A DNA stretch of 64,000 bases from JAIVGV01 sp036389335 (GCA_036389335.1 DASVQC010000021.1:1-64000), one strand, 5' to 3'; shown: positions 17,874 through 26,748, counted from the stretch's first letter. Translations and numbers: made by a program. The notes: generated by a model not told the origin, from the sequence alone.

Positions 17874-18309
17874 TTTGTAGGGTGAGAGCGGGGCGGCGGC
17901 GGCGGGGGCGGGACGTCGTAGACGCCCATCAGTTCGTGCCTCGCCGTCCGACTGTCAACCCAACAGACATGGTAGTAAGCCGGGGGCGCGGAAAGCCGGG
18001 ACGGGGACAGTTGCGCGTCGACCGCGGCGGGGCGATTGCGGGCCGAACGGGCCACAACGAAGTTTGAAGTTAATGATAACGACTTTTGATTTGACACGCG
18101 GCGGGTTTTAGTATACAACCCCTCACGCTCTCGACCGGAAACGGCGCCGCCAGATGCGTCCACTCCAGCTTAGGCTATACCTCGTAAGCTAGCCGCTTGA
18201 TGAACTCGACCGCGGTTCCCCCTGCGATTTGATCCACCGCTCGCGGTTATCTAGTTACCCCGCGAATTAACCAATCCTTCACAACTGACTCGAAAAGGAG
18301 AGTTCTGCA
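17874..18309. other. Intergenic region upstream of the beta-helix gene
   Basis: This stretch of 436 bases holds no convincing gene. It becomes AT-richer from about 18060 and contains a promoter-like site at 18091-18117. A minus-strand reading through it (17870-18163) is rejected on composition. Confidence 0.6.
18091..18117 (+). promoter_or_regulatory. Candidate sigma-70-type promoter for the secreted beta-helix gene
   Basis: TTGACA at 18091-18096 and TATACA at 18112-18117, with a 15-base spacer, lie in a locally AT-rich patch. The leader to the ATG at 18310 would be about 185 bases. Confidence 0.4.
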
Positions 18310-19281
18310 ATGACGAATGTTCGATTCACCCTCAAGAGCCTCATTTTGCTGGCTTCCATCTTCTCCCTCGCTTCGGTCGCGAACGCGCAGGCCACCCGCA
18401 CGTGGGTGTCGGGCGTCGGCGACGACGTTAACCCCTGCAGCCGCACCGCCCCCTGCAAGACGTGGGCCGGCGCGATCTCGAAGACCGCCACCAACGGCGA
18501 GATCAACGCCCTCGATCCGGGCGGCTTCGGCACGCTGACCATCACCAAGTCGATCACCGTTAACGGCGCCGAGACCAACGCCTCCGTCCTCAACGCCGGT
18601 CTCAACGGCTTCACCGTTGCCTACGACAGCTTCGGCGCCGACGTCAGGAAGTCCGTCCGCATCCGCAACGTCTCCTTCCAGGGGGCCGACACCGGCACGG
18701 GCGGCATCAGGATCATCGGCGCGGCGTCGGCGGGCAGCGAAGTGCTGGTCGAGAACGTGATCATCGACGGCAACAACGCCGGCAACGGTCGCGGCATCAG
18801 CGACGAGCGCTCGGGCGGCGGCAAACTGTTCGTCCACAACGTGACGATCAGCAACTGCAGCGGCACCGGCATCGCCATCGTCCCGGCGTCGGGCGCGACC
18901 AGAATCGACGCCACGATCTACAACGTGCGCGTCTTCAACTGCAATTTCGGCGGCGCCTTCGGCAGCGGTTCGGTGGTGTCGGTCGCCAACTCCGTCTTCG
19001 CGAACAACGGGACGGGGCTGGAGTCGGAAGGCATCAACGGGGCTGCGCAGATGAACGTCACCCGCTCGGTCATCACGGGCAACACCGTGAACGGCATACA
19101 GAACGGCGGGGGCGCGTTCGGCGCGACCATCCGCATCGGCGACAACGACATCTCGTTCAACGCCACGGGCATCAGCGGCCAGACCTTCTCCTTCGGCACC
19201 AACCGCATCTCGGGTAACACCTCGGCGGGCACGGCTCCGACGGCGATGGGCGGCGCGACGAGCGCGCTCGGACAGCAGTAA
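18310..19281 (+). CDS. Secreted right-handed parallel beta-helix protein
   Basis: A 323-residue protein with a signal peptide (LKSLILLASIFSLASVANAQ, cleavage after ANA). The mature part has repeated short strands rich in Asn, Gly, Ser and Val (VLVENVIIDGNNAGNGRGIS, LFVHNVTISNCSGTGI, VVSVANSVFANNGTGLESEG, IRIGDNDISFNATGISGQTF), the pectate-lyase-like beta-helix ladder. Four cysteines could form disulfides. AAAGGAGAG precedes the ATG. Such proteins bind or cleave polysaccharide; no catalytic residues are assigned. It is a single-gene unit with its own promoter and terminator, at the junction of the two halves of the polysaccharide locus. Confidence 0.8.
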   Translation: MTNVRFTLKSLILLASIFSLASVANAQATRTWVSGVGDDVNPCSRTAPCKTWAGAISKTATNGEINALDPGGFGTLTITKSITVNGAETNASVLNAGLNGFTVAYDSFGADVRKSVRIRNVSFQGADTGTGGIRIIGAASAGSEVLVENVIIDGNNAGNGRGISDERSGGGKLFVHNVTISNCSGTGIAIVPASGATRIDATIYNVRVFNCNFGGAFGSGSVVSVANSVFANNGTGLESEGINGAAQMNVTRSVITGNTVNGIQNGGGAFGATIRIGDNDISFNATGISGQTFSFGTNRISGNTSAGTAPTAMGGATSALGQQ

Positions 19282-19320
19282 CGACACACCCGAAGCCGGA
19301 CACCGCAAGGCGTCCCTTTC

Positions 19321-19362
19321 ACTCCCCGCCCGCCTCTCTTTAACGTGAGGCGGGCGGGGAGT
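19321..19362 (+). terminator. Rho-independent terminator
   Basis: ACTCCCCGCCCGCCTC at 19321-19336 pairs with GAGGCGGGCGGGGAGT at 19347-19362, followed by CTCCTTGTT. It ends the beta-helix transcript. Confidence 0.8.
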
Positions 19363-19427
19363 CTCCTTGTTACTCCCGATTACCCCGGCGCGCGGCGCGG
19401 GCGCGCGCACCGTCGGCGCGCCCCTGC

Positions 19428-19455
19428 TTGACCGCCCCGCCGCGTGTGCTAGACT
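19428..19455 (+). promoter_or_regulatory. Candidate promoter of the ABC exporter operon
   Basis: TTGACC at 19428-19433, a 16-base spacer and TAGACT at 19450-19455, about 100 bases before the permease ATG. Confidence 0.5.
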
Positions 19456-19554
19456 GACCCCTTCATTTCACACGCCCATTTGCTCCTCTTTCGGACAAAC
19501 GGCGGGCGACCCGTGACGCCTGAGGGAGCGTCGCCGCTTCGGGAACCGAACTGA

Positions 19555-20466
19555 ATGAGCACGCTCAAGCCAACCGCCGCCGCCAATCTCCCAGCCGAAC
19601 CGAGCGCCGCGATCAAGCCGCAATTAAACGCCGGGCGCACCCTGCCGGACGCGCCGCTGGTCACCATCCAGCCGACCCGCTCGTGGATGGCGCTCAACCT
19701 GCGCGACCTGTGGGCCTACCGCGAGCTGCTTTACTTCATGGCGTGGCGCGACATCAAGGTGCGCTACAAGCAGACCGCGCTCGGCGTGGCGTGGGTCGTC
19801 ATGCAGCCGCTGCTGACCACCGCCATCTTCACGCTCTTCCTCGGCAAGCTGGCGCGCGTCCCTTCCGACGGCGCGCCCTACGCGCTGATGGTCTACGCGG
19901 GGCTGCTGCCGTGGAGCTTCTTCTCCGGCGCGGTGACGGCGGGCGGCAACAGCCTCGTCACCAGCTCGGCGCTGATCACGAAAGTCTACTTCCCGCGCCT
20001 CGTCATCCCGGCGGCGGCCATCGGCGCGCGCCTCGTCGATTTCGCCATCGCCTTCGTCATCCTCATCGGGCTGATGCTCTACTACGGCGTCGCGCCGACG
20101 GCGCGGCTGCTGCTGCTCGCGCCGCTCGTCCTGCTCGTGACGATGCTGGCGGCGGGCTTCGGCATGCTCACCTCGGCGATGAACGTGAAGTACCGCGACG
20201 TGGGGGTCGTCCTGCCGGTCGTGATGCAGCTCTGGATGTTCGTCTCGCCCGTGCTCTACCCGGCGAGCCTCGTGCCCGCGAAGTGGCAGCCCCTCTTCGC
20301 CCTCAACCCGATGGCCGGCATCATCGACGGCTTCCGCGGCGCGCTCCTCGGCGGGCGGCTGAACTGGGCGGCGCTCTCCATCTCAGCCGCCGCGACCGCC
20401 GCCCTGCTCGTCTTCTCCGCCTACTTCTTCCGGCGCGTCGAGAAGACCTTCGCGGACATCATCTGA
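19555..20466 (+). CDS. wzm: ABC-2 type polysaccharide export permease (Wzm/TagG family)
   Basis: A 303-residue protein. An N-terminal cytoplasmic stretch precedes LRDLWAYRELLYFMAWRDIK and RYKQTALGVAWVVMQPLLTT, the characteristic start of Wzm/TagG permeases. Six hydrophobic segments follow, with YPRLVIP-like YFPRLVIPAAAI and LNPMAGIIDGFR near the end. It pairs with the ATPase eight bases downstream to export a lipid-linked polysaccharide across the inner membrane. Confidence 0.93.
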   Translation: MSTLKPTAAANLPAEPSAAIKPQLNAGRTLPDAPLVTIQPTRSWMALNLRDLWAYRELLYFMAWRDIKVRYKQTALGVAWVVMQPLLTTAIFTLFLGKLARVPSDGAPYALMVYAGLLPWSFFSGAVTAGGNSLVTSSALITKVYFPRLVIPAAAIGARLVDFAIAFVILIGLMLYYGVAPTARLLLLAPLVLLVTMLAAGFGMLTSAMNVKYRDVGVVLPVVMQLWMFVSPVLYPASLVPAKWQPLFALNPMAGIIDGFRGALLGGRLNWAALSISAAATAALLVFSAYFFRRVEKTFADII

Positions 20467-20474
20467 GGCAGAGG

Positions 20475-21827
20475 ATGCGACCGATCATCACAGTCGATAA
20501 CGTCTGCAAGCAGTACCGGATCGGCGGGGTCGAGACCTCCTTCCCGACGCTGCGCGACGCGCTCGCGGGCGCCGTCGCCGCCCCGCTGAGGCGGCTGCGC
20601 GGCGGCGCGCGCAAGAAGCGCGGCGAGATGATGCAGGCGCTCAGGGGCGTCTCGTTCGAGGTCGCGCCGGGCGAGATCGTCGGCGTCATCGGGCAGAACG
20701 GGGCGGGCAAATCGACGCTGCTGAAAATCCTCTCGCGCATCACCGAGCCGACCGCGGGGCGCGTCGATCTCTACGGGCGCGTCGGCTCGCTGCTCGAAGT
20801 CGGCACGGGCTTCCACCCGGAGCTGACCGGCAGGGAGAACCTCTTCCTGAGCGGCGCGATCCTCGGCATGTCGCGCCGCGAGATCGAGCGCAAGTTCGAC
20901 GAGATCGTCGAGTTCTCCGAGATCGGGAAGTACATCGACACGCCCGTCAAGCACTACTCTTCGGGGATGTACATGCGGCTCGCCTTCTCGGTCGCCGCGC
21001 ACCTCGAACCGGAGATACTGCTCGTCGACGAGGTGCTGGCCGTGGGCGACGTCTCGTTCCAGCGCAAGTGCCTCGATCACATGAGCGGGCTGCGCGGCCG
21101 CGGCGTCACGATCCTGCTGGTCTCGCACAACATGGCGGCGATCCAGAGCGCGTGCCGCCGCGCGCTGTTCCTCGACCGCGGCGTCGTCGCGGCGGACGGC
21201 CCGCCGCCGCACGTGATCAACGAGTTCCGCGAGGCGATGCGGCGGCGCGGGCGCGAGCGCAACTTCCACGTCGGATCGTCGGAGCAGGCTGAGGACGCCG
21301 ACGTGGTCATCACCGGCTTCGACATGGCGGGCGCGGACGGCGCGAGCCGCCGCCGCTTCCGCTTCGGCGAGGCCCCCCGCATCCGCATCGACCTGCGCGC
21401 CCGCCGCCGCGTCGAGATGCCGCTCATCAACTTCGGCATCAAGCGCGGCGACGGCACGCTCGTCACCAACTTCAACAACTGGTACGACGACTTCAAGGTC
21501 GATTACGTCGAGGGCGAGTGCTCGCTCGAAGGCGAGCTGCCGCCGCTGCGCCTGATCCCCTATTCGTACGAGATTCACCTGCTCGTCTTCGAGCGCAAGG
21601 CCGCGCACGCCTCGGGCGACCTGAGCGCCGTCAAGCCGCTCGCCTACATCACGGTCGGCGACTTCTCGATCAGCGGCCCCCCGCTCACCGAGGAGGACGG
21701 CATCTTCCAAGAGCCCGCGCGCCGCTGGGTGCTGACGCGCGGCGGCGAGCGCATCGCCTCCGGCGCGATTGACGCCGGGAGCCTCGCCCGCGCCTACGCC
21801 GATCAGCCGCAGATCGAGATTGATTAA
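20475..21827 (+). CDS. wzt: ABC transporter ATP-binding protein with C-terminal carbohydrate-binding domain (Wzt)
   Basis: A 450-residue protein from the ATG at 20475, preceded by GAGGCAGAGG. Walker A GQNGAGKST (73-81), signature YSSGMYMRLAF (161-171), Walker B ILLVDEVLAVGD (181-192) and H-loop His218 are all present. After the nucleotide-binding domain an extension of about 190 residues (about 255-450) is rich in beta-strand pattern, like the Wzt C-terminal domain that recognises the non-reducing end of the glycan. The terminal modification genes that follow fit a capped O-polysaccharide. Confidence 0.92.
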   Translation: MRPIITVDNVCKQYRIGGVETSFPTLRDALAGAVAAPLRRLRGGARKKRGEMMQALRGVSFEVAPGEIVGVIGQNGAGKSTLLKILSRITEPTAGRVDLYGRVGSLLEVGTGFHPELTGRENLFLSGAILGMSRREIERKFDEIVEFSEIGKYIDTPVKHYSSGMYMRLAFSVAAHLEPEILLVDEVLAVGDVSFQRKCLDHMSGLRGRGVTILLVSHNMAAIQSACRRALFLDRGVVAADGPPPHVINEFREAMRRRGRERNFHVGSSEQAEDADVVITGFDMAGADGASRRRFRFGEAPRIRIDLRARRRVEMPLINFGIKRGDGTLVTNFNNWYDDFKVDYVEGECSLEGELPPLRLIPYSYEIHLLVFERKAAHASGDLSAVKPLAYITVGDFSISGPPLTEEDGIFQEPARRWVLTRGGERIASGAIDAGSLARAYADQPQIEID

Positions 21828-21864
21828 CGCGCGCGCCCGCCGCCGCGGCGCGGCTCCGGAGCCG

Positions 21865-22620
21865 ATGTCCAAGGACGACTACAAGAGGTTCGAGAGTCTC
21901 GGCTACGAGGACTTCCGGCGCATGGCGCAGGACGACTCGCTCAGCCGCTACGAGAAGATCGGCTTCCCCGACTCTTACCGCGCGGGCAGGGAGGCCGCCA
22001 TCTTCGCCGACATCGCGGCCAAGCTGCCGCGGCTCGGCGAGGCGGGCAAGACCGTGCTCGACATCGGCCCCGGTTGCAGCGAACTCCCCTCGATGCTCGC
22101 CGACCTGTGCCGCCGCAACCGCCACACGCTCCTCCTCGTCGATTCGGAGGAGATGCTCGCGCGGCTGCCCGACGAGCCCTTCGTCCGCAAGTTCGCGGGC
22201 TTCTACCCGGCCTGCGCGGGCGCGCTCGGCGAGTACGCGCGCCGCGTCGACGCCCTGCTCTGCTACAGCGTGCTGCACTACGTCTTCGTCGAGTCGAGCG
22301 TCTTCGAGTTCCTCGACAGCGCGCTCGAACTGCTCGCGCCGGGCGGCGAGATGTTGCTCGGCGACATCCCGAACGTCTCGATGCGCAAGCGCTTCTTCGC
22401 GAGCGAGGCGGGCGCGCGCTTCCACCGCGAGTTCACCGGGCGCGACGAGACGCCGGAGGTCGAGTTCAACCGCGTCGAGCGCGGCCGCATCGACGACGCG
22501 GTCGTCCTCTCGCTCGTCGCGCGCGCCCGCGCCGCGGGCTGCGACGCCTACGTCGTGCCGCAGGGCGCGCAGCTCCCGATGGCGAACCGCCGCGAAGACA
22601 TCCTGATCAGAAAGCCCTGA
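21865..22620 (+). CDS. SAM-dependent methyltransferase
   Basis: A 251-residue protein from the ATG at 21865 (MSKDDYKRFESLGYEDFRR). An upstream in-frame Met inside the wzt end is less likely. Motif I is VLDIGPGCSELPSML, motif II includes LLLVDSEEMLARL, and post-motif VDALLCYSVLHYVF and LAPGGEMLLGDIPN are class I methyltransferase landmarks. Directly after Wzt, it may methylate the terminal sugar that the Wzt C-terminal domain reads; this is inference from position. Confidence 0.82.
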   Translation: MSKDDYKRFESLGYEDFRRMAQDDSLSRYEKIGFPDSYRAGREAAIFADIAAKLPRLGEAGKTVLDIGPGCSELPSMLADLCRRNRHTLLLVDSEEMLARLPDEPFVRKFAGFYPACAGALGEYARRVDALLCYSVLHYVFVESSVFEFLDSALELLAPGGEMLLGDIPNVSMRKRFFASEAGARFHREFTGRDETPEVEFNRVERGRIDDAVVLSLVARARAAGCDAYVVPQGAQLPMANRREDILIRKP

Positions 22621-22632
22621 AGAGTCACGAGC

Positions 22633-23310
22633 ATGGACAAAAGACGCAAACTCATCATCGTCGGCGACAGCGCCTTCGCCGAGATCGCCTACGAGTACTT
22701 CAAGCACGACTCGTCTTACGAGCCCGTCGCCTTCAGCGTCGAGGGCGCGTACCTCAAGCGCGGCGAGCTGTTCGGGCTGCCGGTCGTCCCCTTCGAGTCG
22801 GTCGAGGAGACTTTCGATCCCGCCGGGCACGACGTCTACGTGGCGACCGTCTACACGCAGCTCAACCGCCTGCGCGCGCGCCTCGCCGCCGCCGCCAAGG
22901 GCAAGGGCTACCGGCTCGCGAGCTACGTCAGCAGCCGCGCCTTCGTCTGGCGCAACGTCGAGCTGGGCGAGCACTGCTTCATCTTCGAGGACAACACCGT
23001 GCAGCCGTTCGTGCGCGTCGGCGACAACGTCGTGCTGTGGAGCGGCAACCACGTCGGCCACCACTCGACCATCAAGGACAACTGCTTCGTCTCCTCCCAC
23101 GTCGTCATCTCCGGCTTCGTCGAGGTCGGCGAGAACTGCTTCCTCGGCGTCAACGCCTCCGTCGCCAACGACGTGAAGATCGGGCGCGACTGCTGGCTCG
23201 CGCCGAGCACCGTCGTCGTCAAGGACTTGCCCGACGCGAGCTTCGTCAAGCCCGGCAAGAGCGAGATCGGACGCTCCTCGACGCTCGAATACTTCAAGGT
23301 GCCGGGGTAG
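22633..23310 (+). CDS. Sugar O/N-acetyltransferase, NeuD/PglD-like
   Basis: A 225-residue protein. The N-terminal nucleotide-binding-like part starts KLIIVGDSAFAEIAYEYF, then a left-handed beta-helix (VELGEHCFIFEDNTVQPFVR, VGDNVVLWSGNHVGHHSTIK, NCFLGVNASVANDVKIGRDC) that contains GNHVGHHS with the acetyl-CoA-site histidines. This is the architecture of NeuD/PglD acetyltransferases, though the N-terminal GxGGHA-type motif is modified. It begins 12 bases after the methyltransferase gene. Confidence 0.85.
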   Translation: MDKRRKLIIVGDSAFAEIAYEYFKHDSSYEPVAFSVEGAYLKRGELFGLPVVPFESVEETFDPAGHDVYVATVYTQLNRLRARLAAAAKGKGYRLASYVSSRAFVWRNVELGEHCFIFEDNTVQPFVRVGDNVVLWSGNHVGHHSTIKDNCFVSSHVVISGFVEVGENCFLGVNASVANDVKIGRDCWLAPSTVVVKDLPDASFVKPGKSEIGRSSTLEYFKVPG

Positions 23311-23314
23311 CGCG

Positions 23315-24262
23315 GTGAACTGGACGAAGCTCGGCATGGTTTACGTCGCGCGCGGCGAGCGCGACTGGGCGCAGACGCACGCGCGCGTCCCGACCTCGAT
23401 CATGCTCGACGAGGATCGCGTCCGCGTCTTCGCCGGGTTCCTCGACGCCGGGAAGGTCGGGCGCGTCGGCTTCGTCGACGTGGACGCGCGCGATCCCTTG
23501 CGCGTGCTGCGCGTCTCCGAGCGGCCCGTGCTCGACATCGGCCAGCCGGGGGCCTTCGACGACAACGGCGTGCAGCCGTCGTGCGTCGTGCGCGACGGCG
23601 ACCGGCTCTGGCTCTACTACACGGGCTGGCAGCTCGGCGTGAAGGTTCGCTACTACATGTTCGACGGCCTCGCCGCGAGCGACGACGGCGGCGAGAGTTT
23701 CACCCGGCAGAGGCGCGTCCCCGTCCTCGACCGCAGCGACGAGGAGCTGTTCGTCAGGACGATCCCGCACGTCTTGCGCGACGGGGCGCGCTGGCGGATG
23801 TGGTACATCGCGGGCGACCGCTGGATCGAGGCGGGCGGGAAGCAGCTCCCGACCTACAACATGCGCTACATGGAGTCGGGCGACCTCGCGCGGTGGGGCG
23901 AGCGCGGCGAGGTCTGCATGGACACGGAGGGCGAGGACGAGTTCGGCTTCGGGCGGCCGTTCGTCGTGGTCGGGGGCGGGCTCCACCGGATGTGGTACTC
24001 GATCCGCACCCGCAGCAAAGGCTACCGCCTCGGCTACGCCGAATCGCGCGACGGCTTGGCGTGGGCGCGCCGCGACGCCGAAGTCGGCATCGACGTCTCC
24101 GCCGACGGGTGGGATTCGCAGATGCTCTGCTTCGCCTGCGTCCAGCCGACCAAGTACGGCACTTACCTGTTCTACAACGGCAACAACTACGGCGAGACCG
24201 GCTTCGGCGTCGCCGTGCTCGGCGCGGACGACGCGCGGAAGATTTCGACCGATGGCGAGTGA
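23315..24262 (+). CDS. Five-bladed beta-propeller glycosidase-like protein (GH43/GH130-like)
   Basis: A 315-residue protein from GTG at 23315 (reads NWTKLGMVY). It has repeated blade signatures: PTSIMLDEDRVRVFAGFLDA, DDNGVQPSCVVRDGDRLWLY, WRMWYIAGDRWIEAGGK, EFGFGRPFVVVGGGLHRMWY and GWDSQMLCFACVQ, with conserved Asp/Glu at blade starts. No signal peptide is seen, so it acts in the cytoplasm or is bound to the assembly machinery. It could be a phosphorylase or a hydrolase, or a catalytically inactive binder; the sequence does not decide. Confidence 0.65.
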   Translation: MNWTKLGMVYVARGERDWAQTHARVPTSIMLDEDRVRVFAGFLDAGKVGRVGFVDVDARDPLRVLRVSERPVLDIGQPGAFDDNGVQPSCVVRDGDRLWLYYTGWQLGVKVRYYMFDGLAASDDGGESFTRQRRVPVLDRSDEELFVRTIPHVLRDGARWRMWYIAGDRWIEAGGKQLPTYNMRYMESGDLARWGERGEVCMDTEGEDEFGFGRPFVVVGGGLHRMWYSIRTRSKGYRLGYAESRDGLAWARRDAEVGIDVSADGWDSQMLCFACVQPTKYGTYLFYNGNNYGETGFGVAVLGADDARKISTDGE

Positions 24263-25241
24263 GGGCGACAACTCTCTGCGCGCGATCCCCTACGGGGACG
24301 CCGACGCCGCGCGCTGGGACGGCCTCGCCGCGCGCGCGCCGATGGCGACGTTCCTGCACACGCGCCGCTACCTCTCATACCACGGCGAGCGCTTCCGCGA
24401 CGCCTCGCTGCTCTTCGAGGAGGGGGGCGAGCTGTGCGGGCTCTTGCCCGCCGCCGTCGATCCCGCGGACGAGCGCCGCGTGGTGAGCCACCCCGGCATC
24501 ACCTACGGCGGGCTGCTGCACGACGGGGCGCTGCGCGGCGGGCGGATGCTCTCGGCCTTCCGCGCCGCGCGCGACTTCTACGCCGCGCGTGGCTACGCGA
24601 CGCTCCGCTACAAGGCCGTCCCGCACGTCTACCGCCGCCTCCCTTGCGACGACGATCTCTACGCGCTCTTCCGCTGCGGCGCGGCGCGCTACCGCTGCGA
24701 TCTCTCCGCGGCCATCGACCTCGGCCAGCCGCGCGCGGCGAGCCAGCGGCGCAGGCGCGGGCTGAAGAAGGCCCTCAAGTGCGGCGTGACCGTCGCGTCG
24801 GGCGCGGGCTACGCCGACGACTTGTGGCGCGTGCTCGAAGAGAACCTCGCGCGCAGGCACGGCGTGCGCCCCGTGCATACGGCGGTCGAGATCGGTTATC
24901 TTCATTCGCTCTTCCCGTCGAACATCGAGTTCGTCGTCGCGCTCGCCGGAGCCGAAGTGGTCGCCGGGATCGTCCTCTATAAAACTTCGCCGGTCTCGCA
25001 CGCGCAGTACATCGCGTCGAGCCCGCGGGGGCAGGAGGCGTCGGCGCTCGACGCCGTCTTCGACCGCGCGATCACGGAGGCGGCGGAAGAGGGCGCGCGC
25101 TACTTCGACTTCGGCAGCAGTTGCGAGCAGGAGGGGCGACACCTGAACGCCGGCCTCTACAACTTCAAGACGGAGTTCGGCGCGGGCGGCGTCGCGCACG
25201 ACTTCTACGAGGTCGATCTCGCGGGCGGGGGGCTGACGTGA
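24252..25241 (+). CDS. GNAT/FemAB-type acyltransferase
   Basis: A 329-residue protein overlapping the previous gene by 11 bases. FLHTRRYLSYHGERFRDASL at the N-terminus and, in the second half, VVALAGAEVVAGIVLYKTSP, HAQYIASSPRGQEASALDAV and ARYFDFGSSCEQEGRHLNAG match the double-GNAT FemAB/acetyltransf_6 layout. In polysaccharide loci these add acyl or aminoacyl groups to amino sugars. It sits just before the QdtA/QdtB pair, which makes an amino sugar it could modify. Confidence 0.75.
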   Translation: MASEGDNSLRAIPYGDADAARWDGLAARAPMATFLHTRRYLSYHGERFRDASLLFEEGGELCGLLPAAVDPADERRVVSHPGITYGGLLHDGALRGGRMLSAFRAARDFYAARGYATLRYKAVPHVYRRLPCDDDLYALFRCGAARYRCDLSAAIDLGQPRAASQRRRRGLKKALKCGVTVASGAGYADDLWRVLEENLARRHGVRPVHTAVEIGYLHSLFPSNIEFVVALAGAEVVAGIVLYKTSPVSHAQYIASSPRGQEASALDAVFDRAITEAAEEGARYFDFGSSCEQEGRHLNAGLYNFKTEFGAGGVAHDFYEVDLAGGGLT

Positions 25242-25651
25242 GGCTTGACGAGTGCAGAATTGTCGATCTCCCGGTCGTCGGCGATCCGCGCGGCAACCTG
25301 ACCTTCATCGAGGGCGGGCGGCACGTGCCCTTCGAGATACGCCGCGTCTACTACCTCTACGACGTGCCGGGCGGCGCGACGCGCGCCGGGCACGGCCACA
25401 AAAAGCTGGAGCAGCTGATCATCGCCATGTCCGGCAGCTTCGACGTGGTGCTCGACGACGGCTTCGACAAGAGGCGCTACCACCTGAACCGCTCGCACTA
25501 CGGGCTCTACGTCCGCTCCCTGGTGTGGCGCGACATCGACAACTTCTCGTCGGGCTCGGTCTGCGTCGTGCTCGCCTCGGAGTTCTACGACGAGTCGGAC
25601 TACTACCGCGACTACGACGACTTCTTGAAAGCATCGAGGGGGGCCGTTTGA
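25238..25651 (+). CDS. dTDP-6-deoxy-hexulose 3,4-ketoisomerase (QdtA/FdtA family)
   Basis: A 137-residue cupin protein from a GTG overlapping the previous stop (GTGA). DPRGNLTFIEGGRHVPFEI, RVYYLYDVPGGATRAGHGHK, LEQLIIAMSGSFDVVLDDG and VWRDIDNFSSGSVCVVLAS are the WxcM-like/QdtA landmarks, including the active-site His in AGHGHK. It converts dTDP-4-keto-6-deoxyglucose (from RfbB) to the 3-keto isomer. The next gene is the matching aminotransferase. Confidence 0.9.
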   Translation: MRLDECRIVDLPVVGDPRGNLTFIEGGRHVPFEIRRVYYLYDVPGGATRAGHGHKKLEQLIIAMSGSFDVVLDDGFDKRRYHLNRSHYGLYVRSLVWRDIDNFSSGSVCVVLASEFYDESDYYRDYDDFLKASRGAV

Positions 25652-26748
25652 CAGTACCTTTCCTTGACCTGCGCGCGCCCTACGGCGAGCTGAAGGCGGA
25701 GTTCGACGCCGCCGCGGCGCGCGTGATGGGGTCGGGCTCCTTCATCCTCGGCGGCGAGGTCGAGGCGTTCGAGTCGGAGTTCGCCGCCTACTGCGGCGCG
25801 CGCCACTGCGTCGGCGTCGCCAACGGGCTCGACGCGCTCCACCTCGCCCTGCGCGCCATGGACATCGGCGCGGGCGACGAGGTGATCGTCCCCTCGAACA
25901 CCTACATCGCGACGTGGCTCGCGGTCTCTTACGCGGGCGCGACGCCCGTCCCCGTCGAGCCCGACGCGAGGACCTACAACCTCGACCCCGCGCGCCTCGA
26001 AGCCGCCGTCAGCGAGCGCACGCGCGCCGTGATGCCCGTCCACCTCTACGGCCAGCCCGCCGACATGGACGCCATCCGCGAGGTGGCCTCGGCCTACGGC
26101 CTCAAGGTGATCGAGGACGCCGCGCAGGCGCACGGCGCGCGCTACAAGGGGCGGCGCGCGGGCTCGCTCGCCGACGCCGCCGCCTTCAGCTTCTACCCCG
26201 GCAAGAACCTCGGCGCGCTCGGCGACGGCGGGGCCGTCACGACCGACGACGACGACGTGGCGCGGCGGCTGAGGGTGCTGCGCAACTACGGCTCGCAGAA
26301 AAAATATTTCAACGAGACGAAGGGCATCAACTCGCGCCTCGACGAGTTGCAGGCGGCGCTGCTGCGCGTCAAGCTCGCGCGGCTCGACGAGTGGAACGGG
26401 CGGCGCAAGCGGATCGCCGAGACCTACTTGCGGGAGTTGGAGGGCGCGCCCGATCTCACGCTCCCGTTCGTGCCCGACTACGCCGATCCGGTGTGGCACC
26501 TCTTCGTCGTCAGCCACCCGCGCCGCGACGAGTTGCAGCGCCACCTCGCCGAGCGCGGCGTCGGCACGATCATCCACTACCCCCTGCCGCCGCACCTGCA
26601 ACAGGCTTACGCCGAGCTGAACTACGGCCCCGGCGCTTTCCCGCTCTCCGAGGCGATGGCCGACGAGGTGCTGAGCCTCCCGATGGGGCCGCACCTCTCC
26701 GCCGACGACTTGGGCGAAGTCGTCTCGCGCGTGTCGGAGTTCAAGTAG
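25648..26748 (+). CDS. dTDP-3-keto-6-deoxyhexose aminotransferase (QdtB/FdtB type, DegT family)
   Basis: A 366-residue PLP enzyme from a TTG at 25648 whose last two bases begin the TGA of the ketoisomerase gene (TTGA overlap), so it is translationally coupled. Start TVPFLDLRAPYGELKAEF, VGVANGLDALHLALRAMDIG, PVHLYGQPADMDAI, VIEDAAQAHGARYKG and the PLP Lys in SFYPGKNLGALGDGG are typical. With RfbB and QdtA it gives dTDP-3-amino-3,6-dideoxyhexose (Qui3N or Fuc3N); stereochemistry cannot be read. Confidence 0.9.
   Translation: MTVPFLDLRAPYGELKAEFDAAAARVMGSGSFILGGEVEAFESEFAAYCGARHCVGVANGLDALHLALRAMDIGAGDEVIVPSNTYIATWLAVSYAGATPVPVEPDARTYNLDPARLEAAVSERTRAVMPVHLYGQPADMDAIREVASAYGLKVIEDAAQAHGARYKGRRAGSLADAAAFSFYPGKNLGALGDGGAVTTDDDDVARRLRVLRNYGSQKKYFNETKGINSRLDELQAALLRVKLARLDEWNGRRKRIAETYLRELEGAPDLTLPFVPDYADPVWHLFVVSHPRRDELQRHLAERGVGTIIHYPLPPHLQQAYAELNYGPGAFPLSEAMADEVLSLPMGPHLSADDLGEVVSRVSEFK

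Noticed and set aside
17870..18163. 97-codon minus-strand reading with a poly-Pro end
   Set aside because: Runs through the AT-rich promoter region of the beta-helix gene, with irregular codon choice and no ribosome site.
18247..19410. 387-codon minus-strand reading opposite the beta-helix gene
   Set aside because: Shadow; the plus-strand gene has a signal peptide, ribosome site, promoter and terminator.
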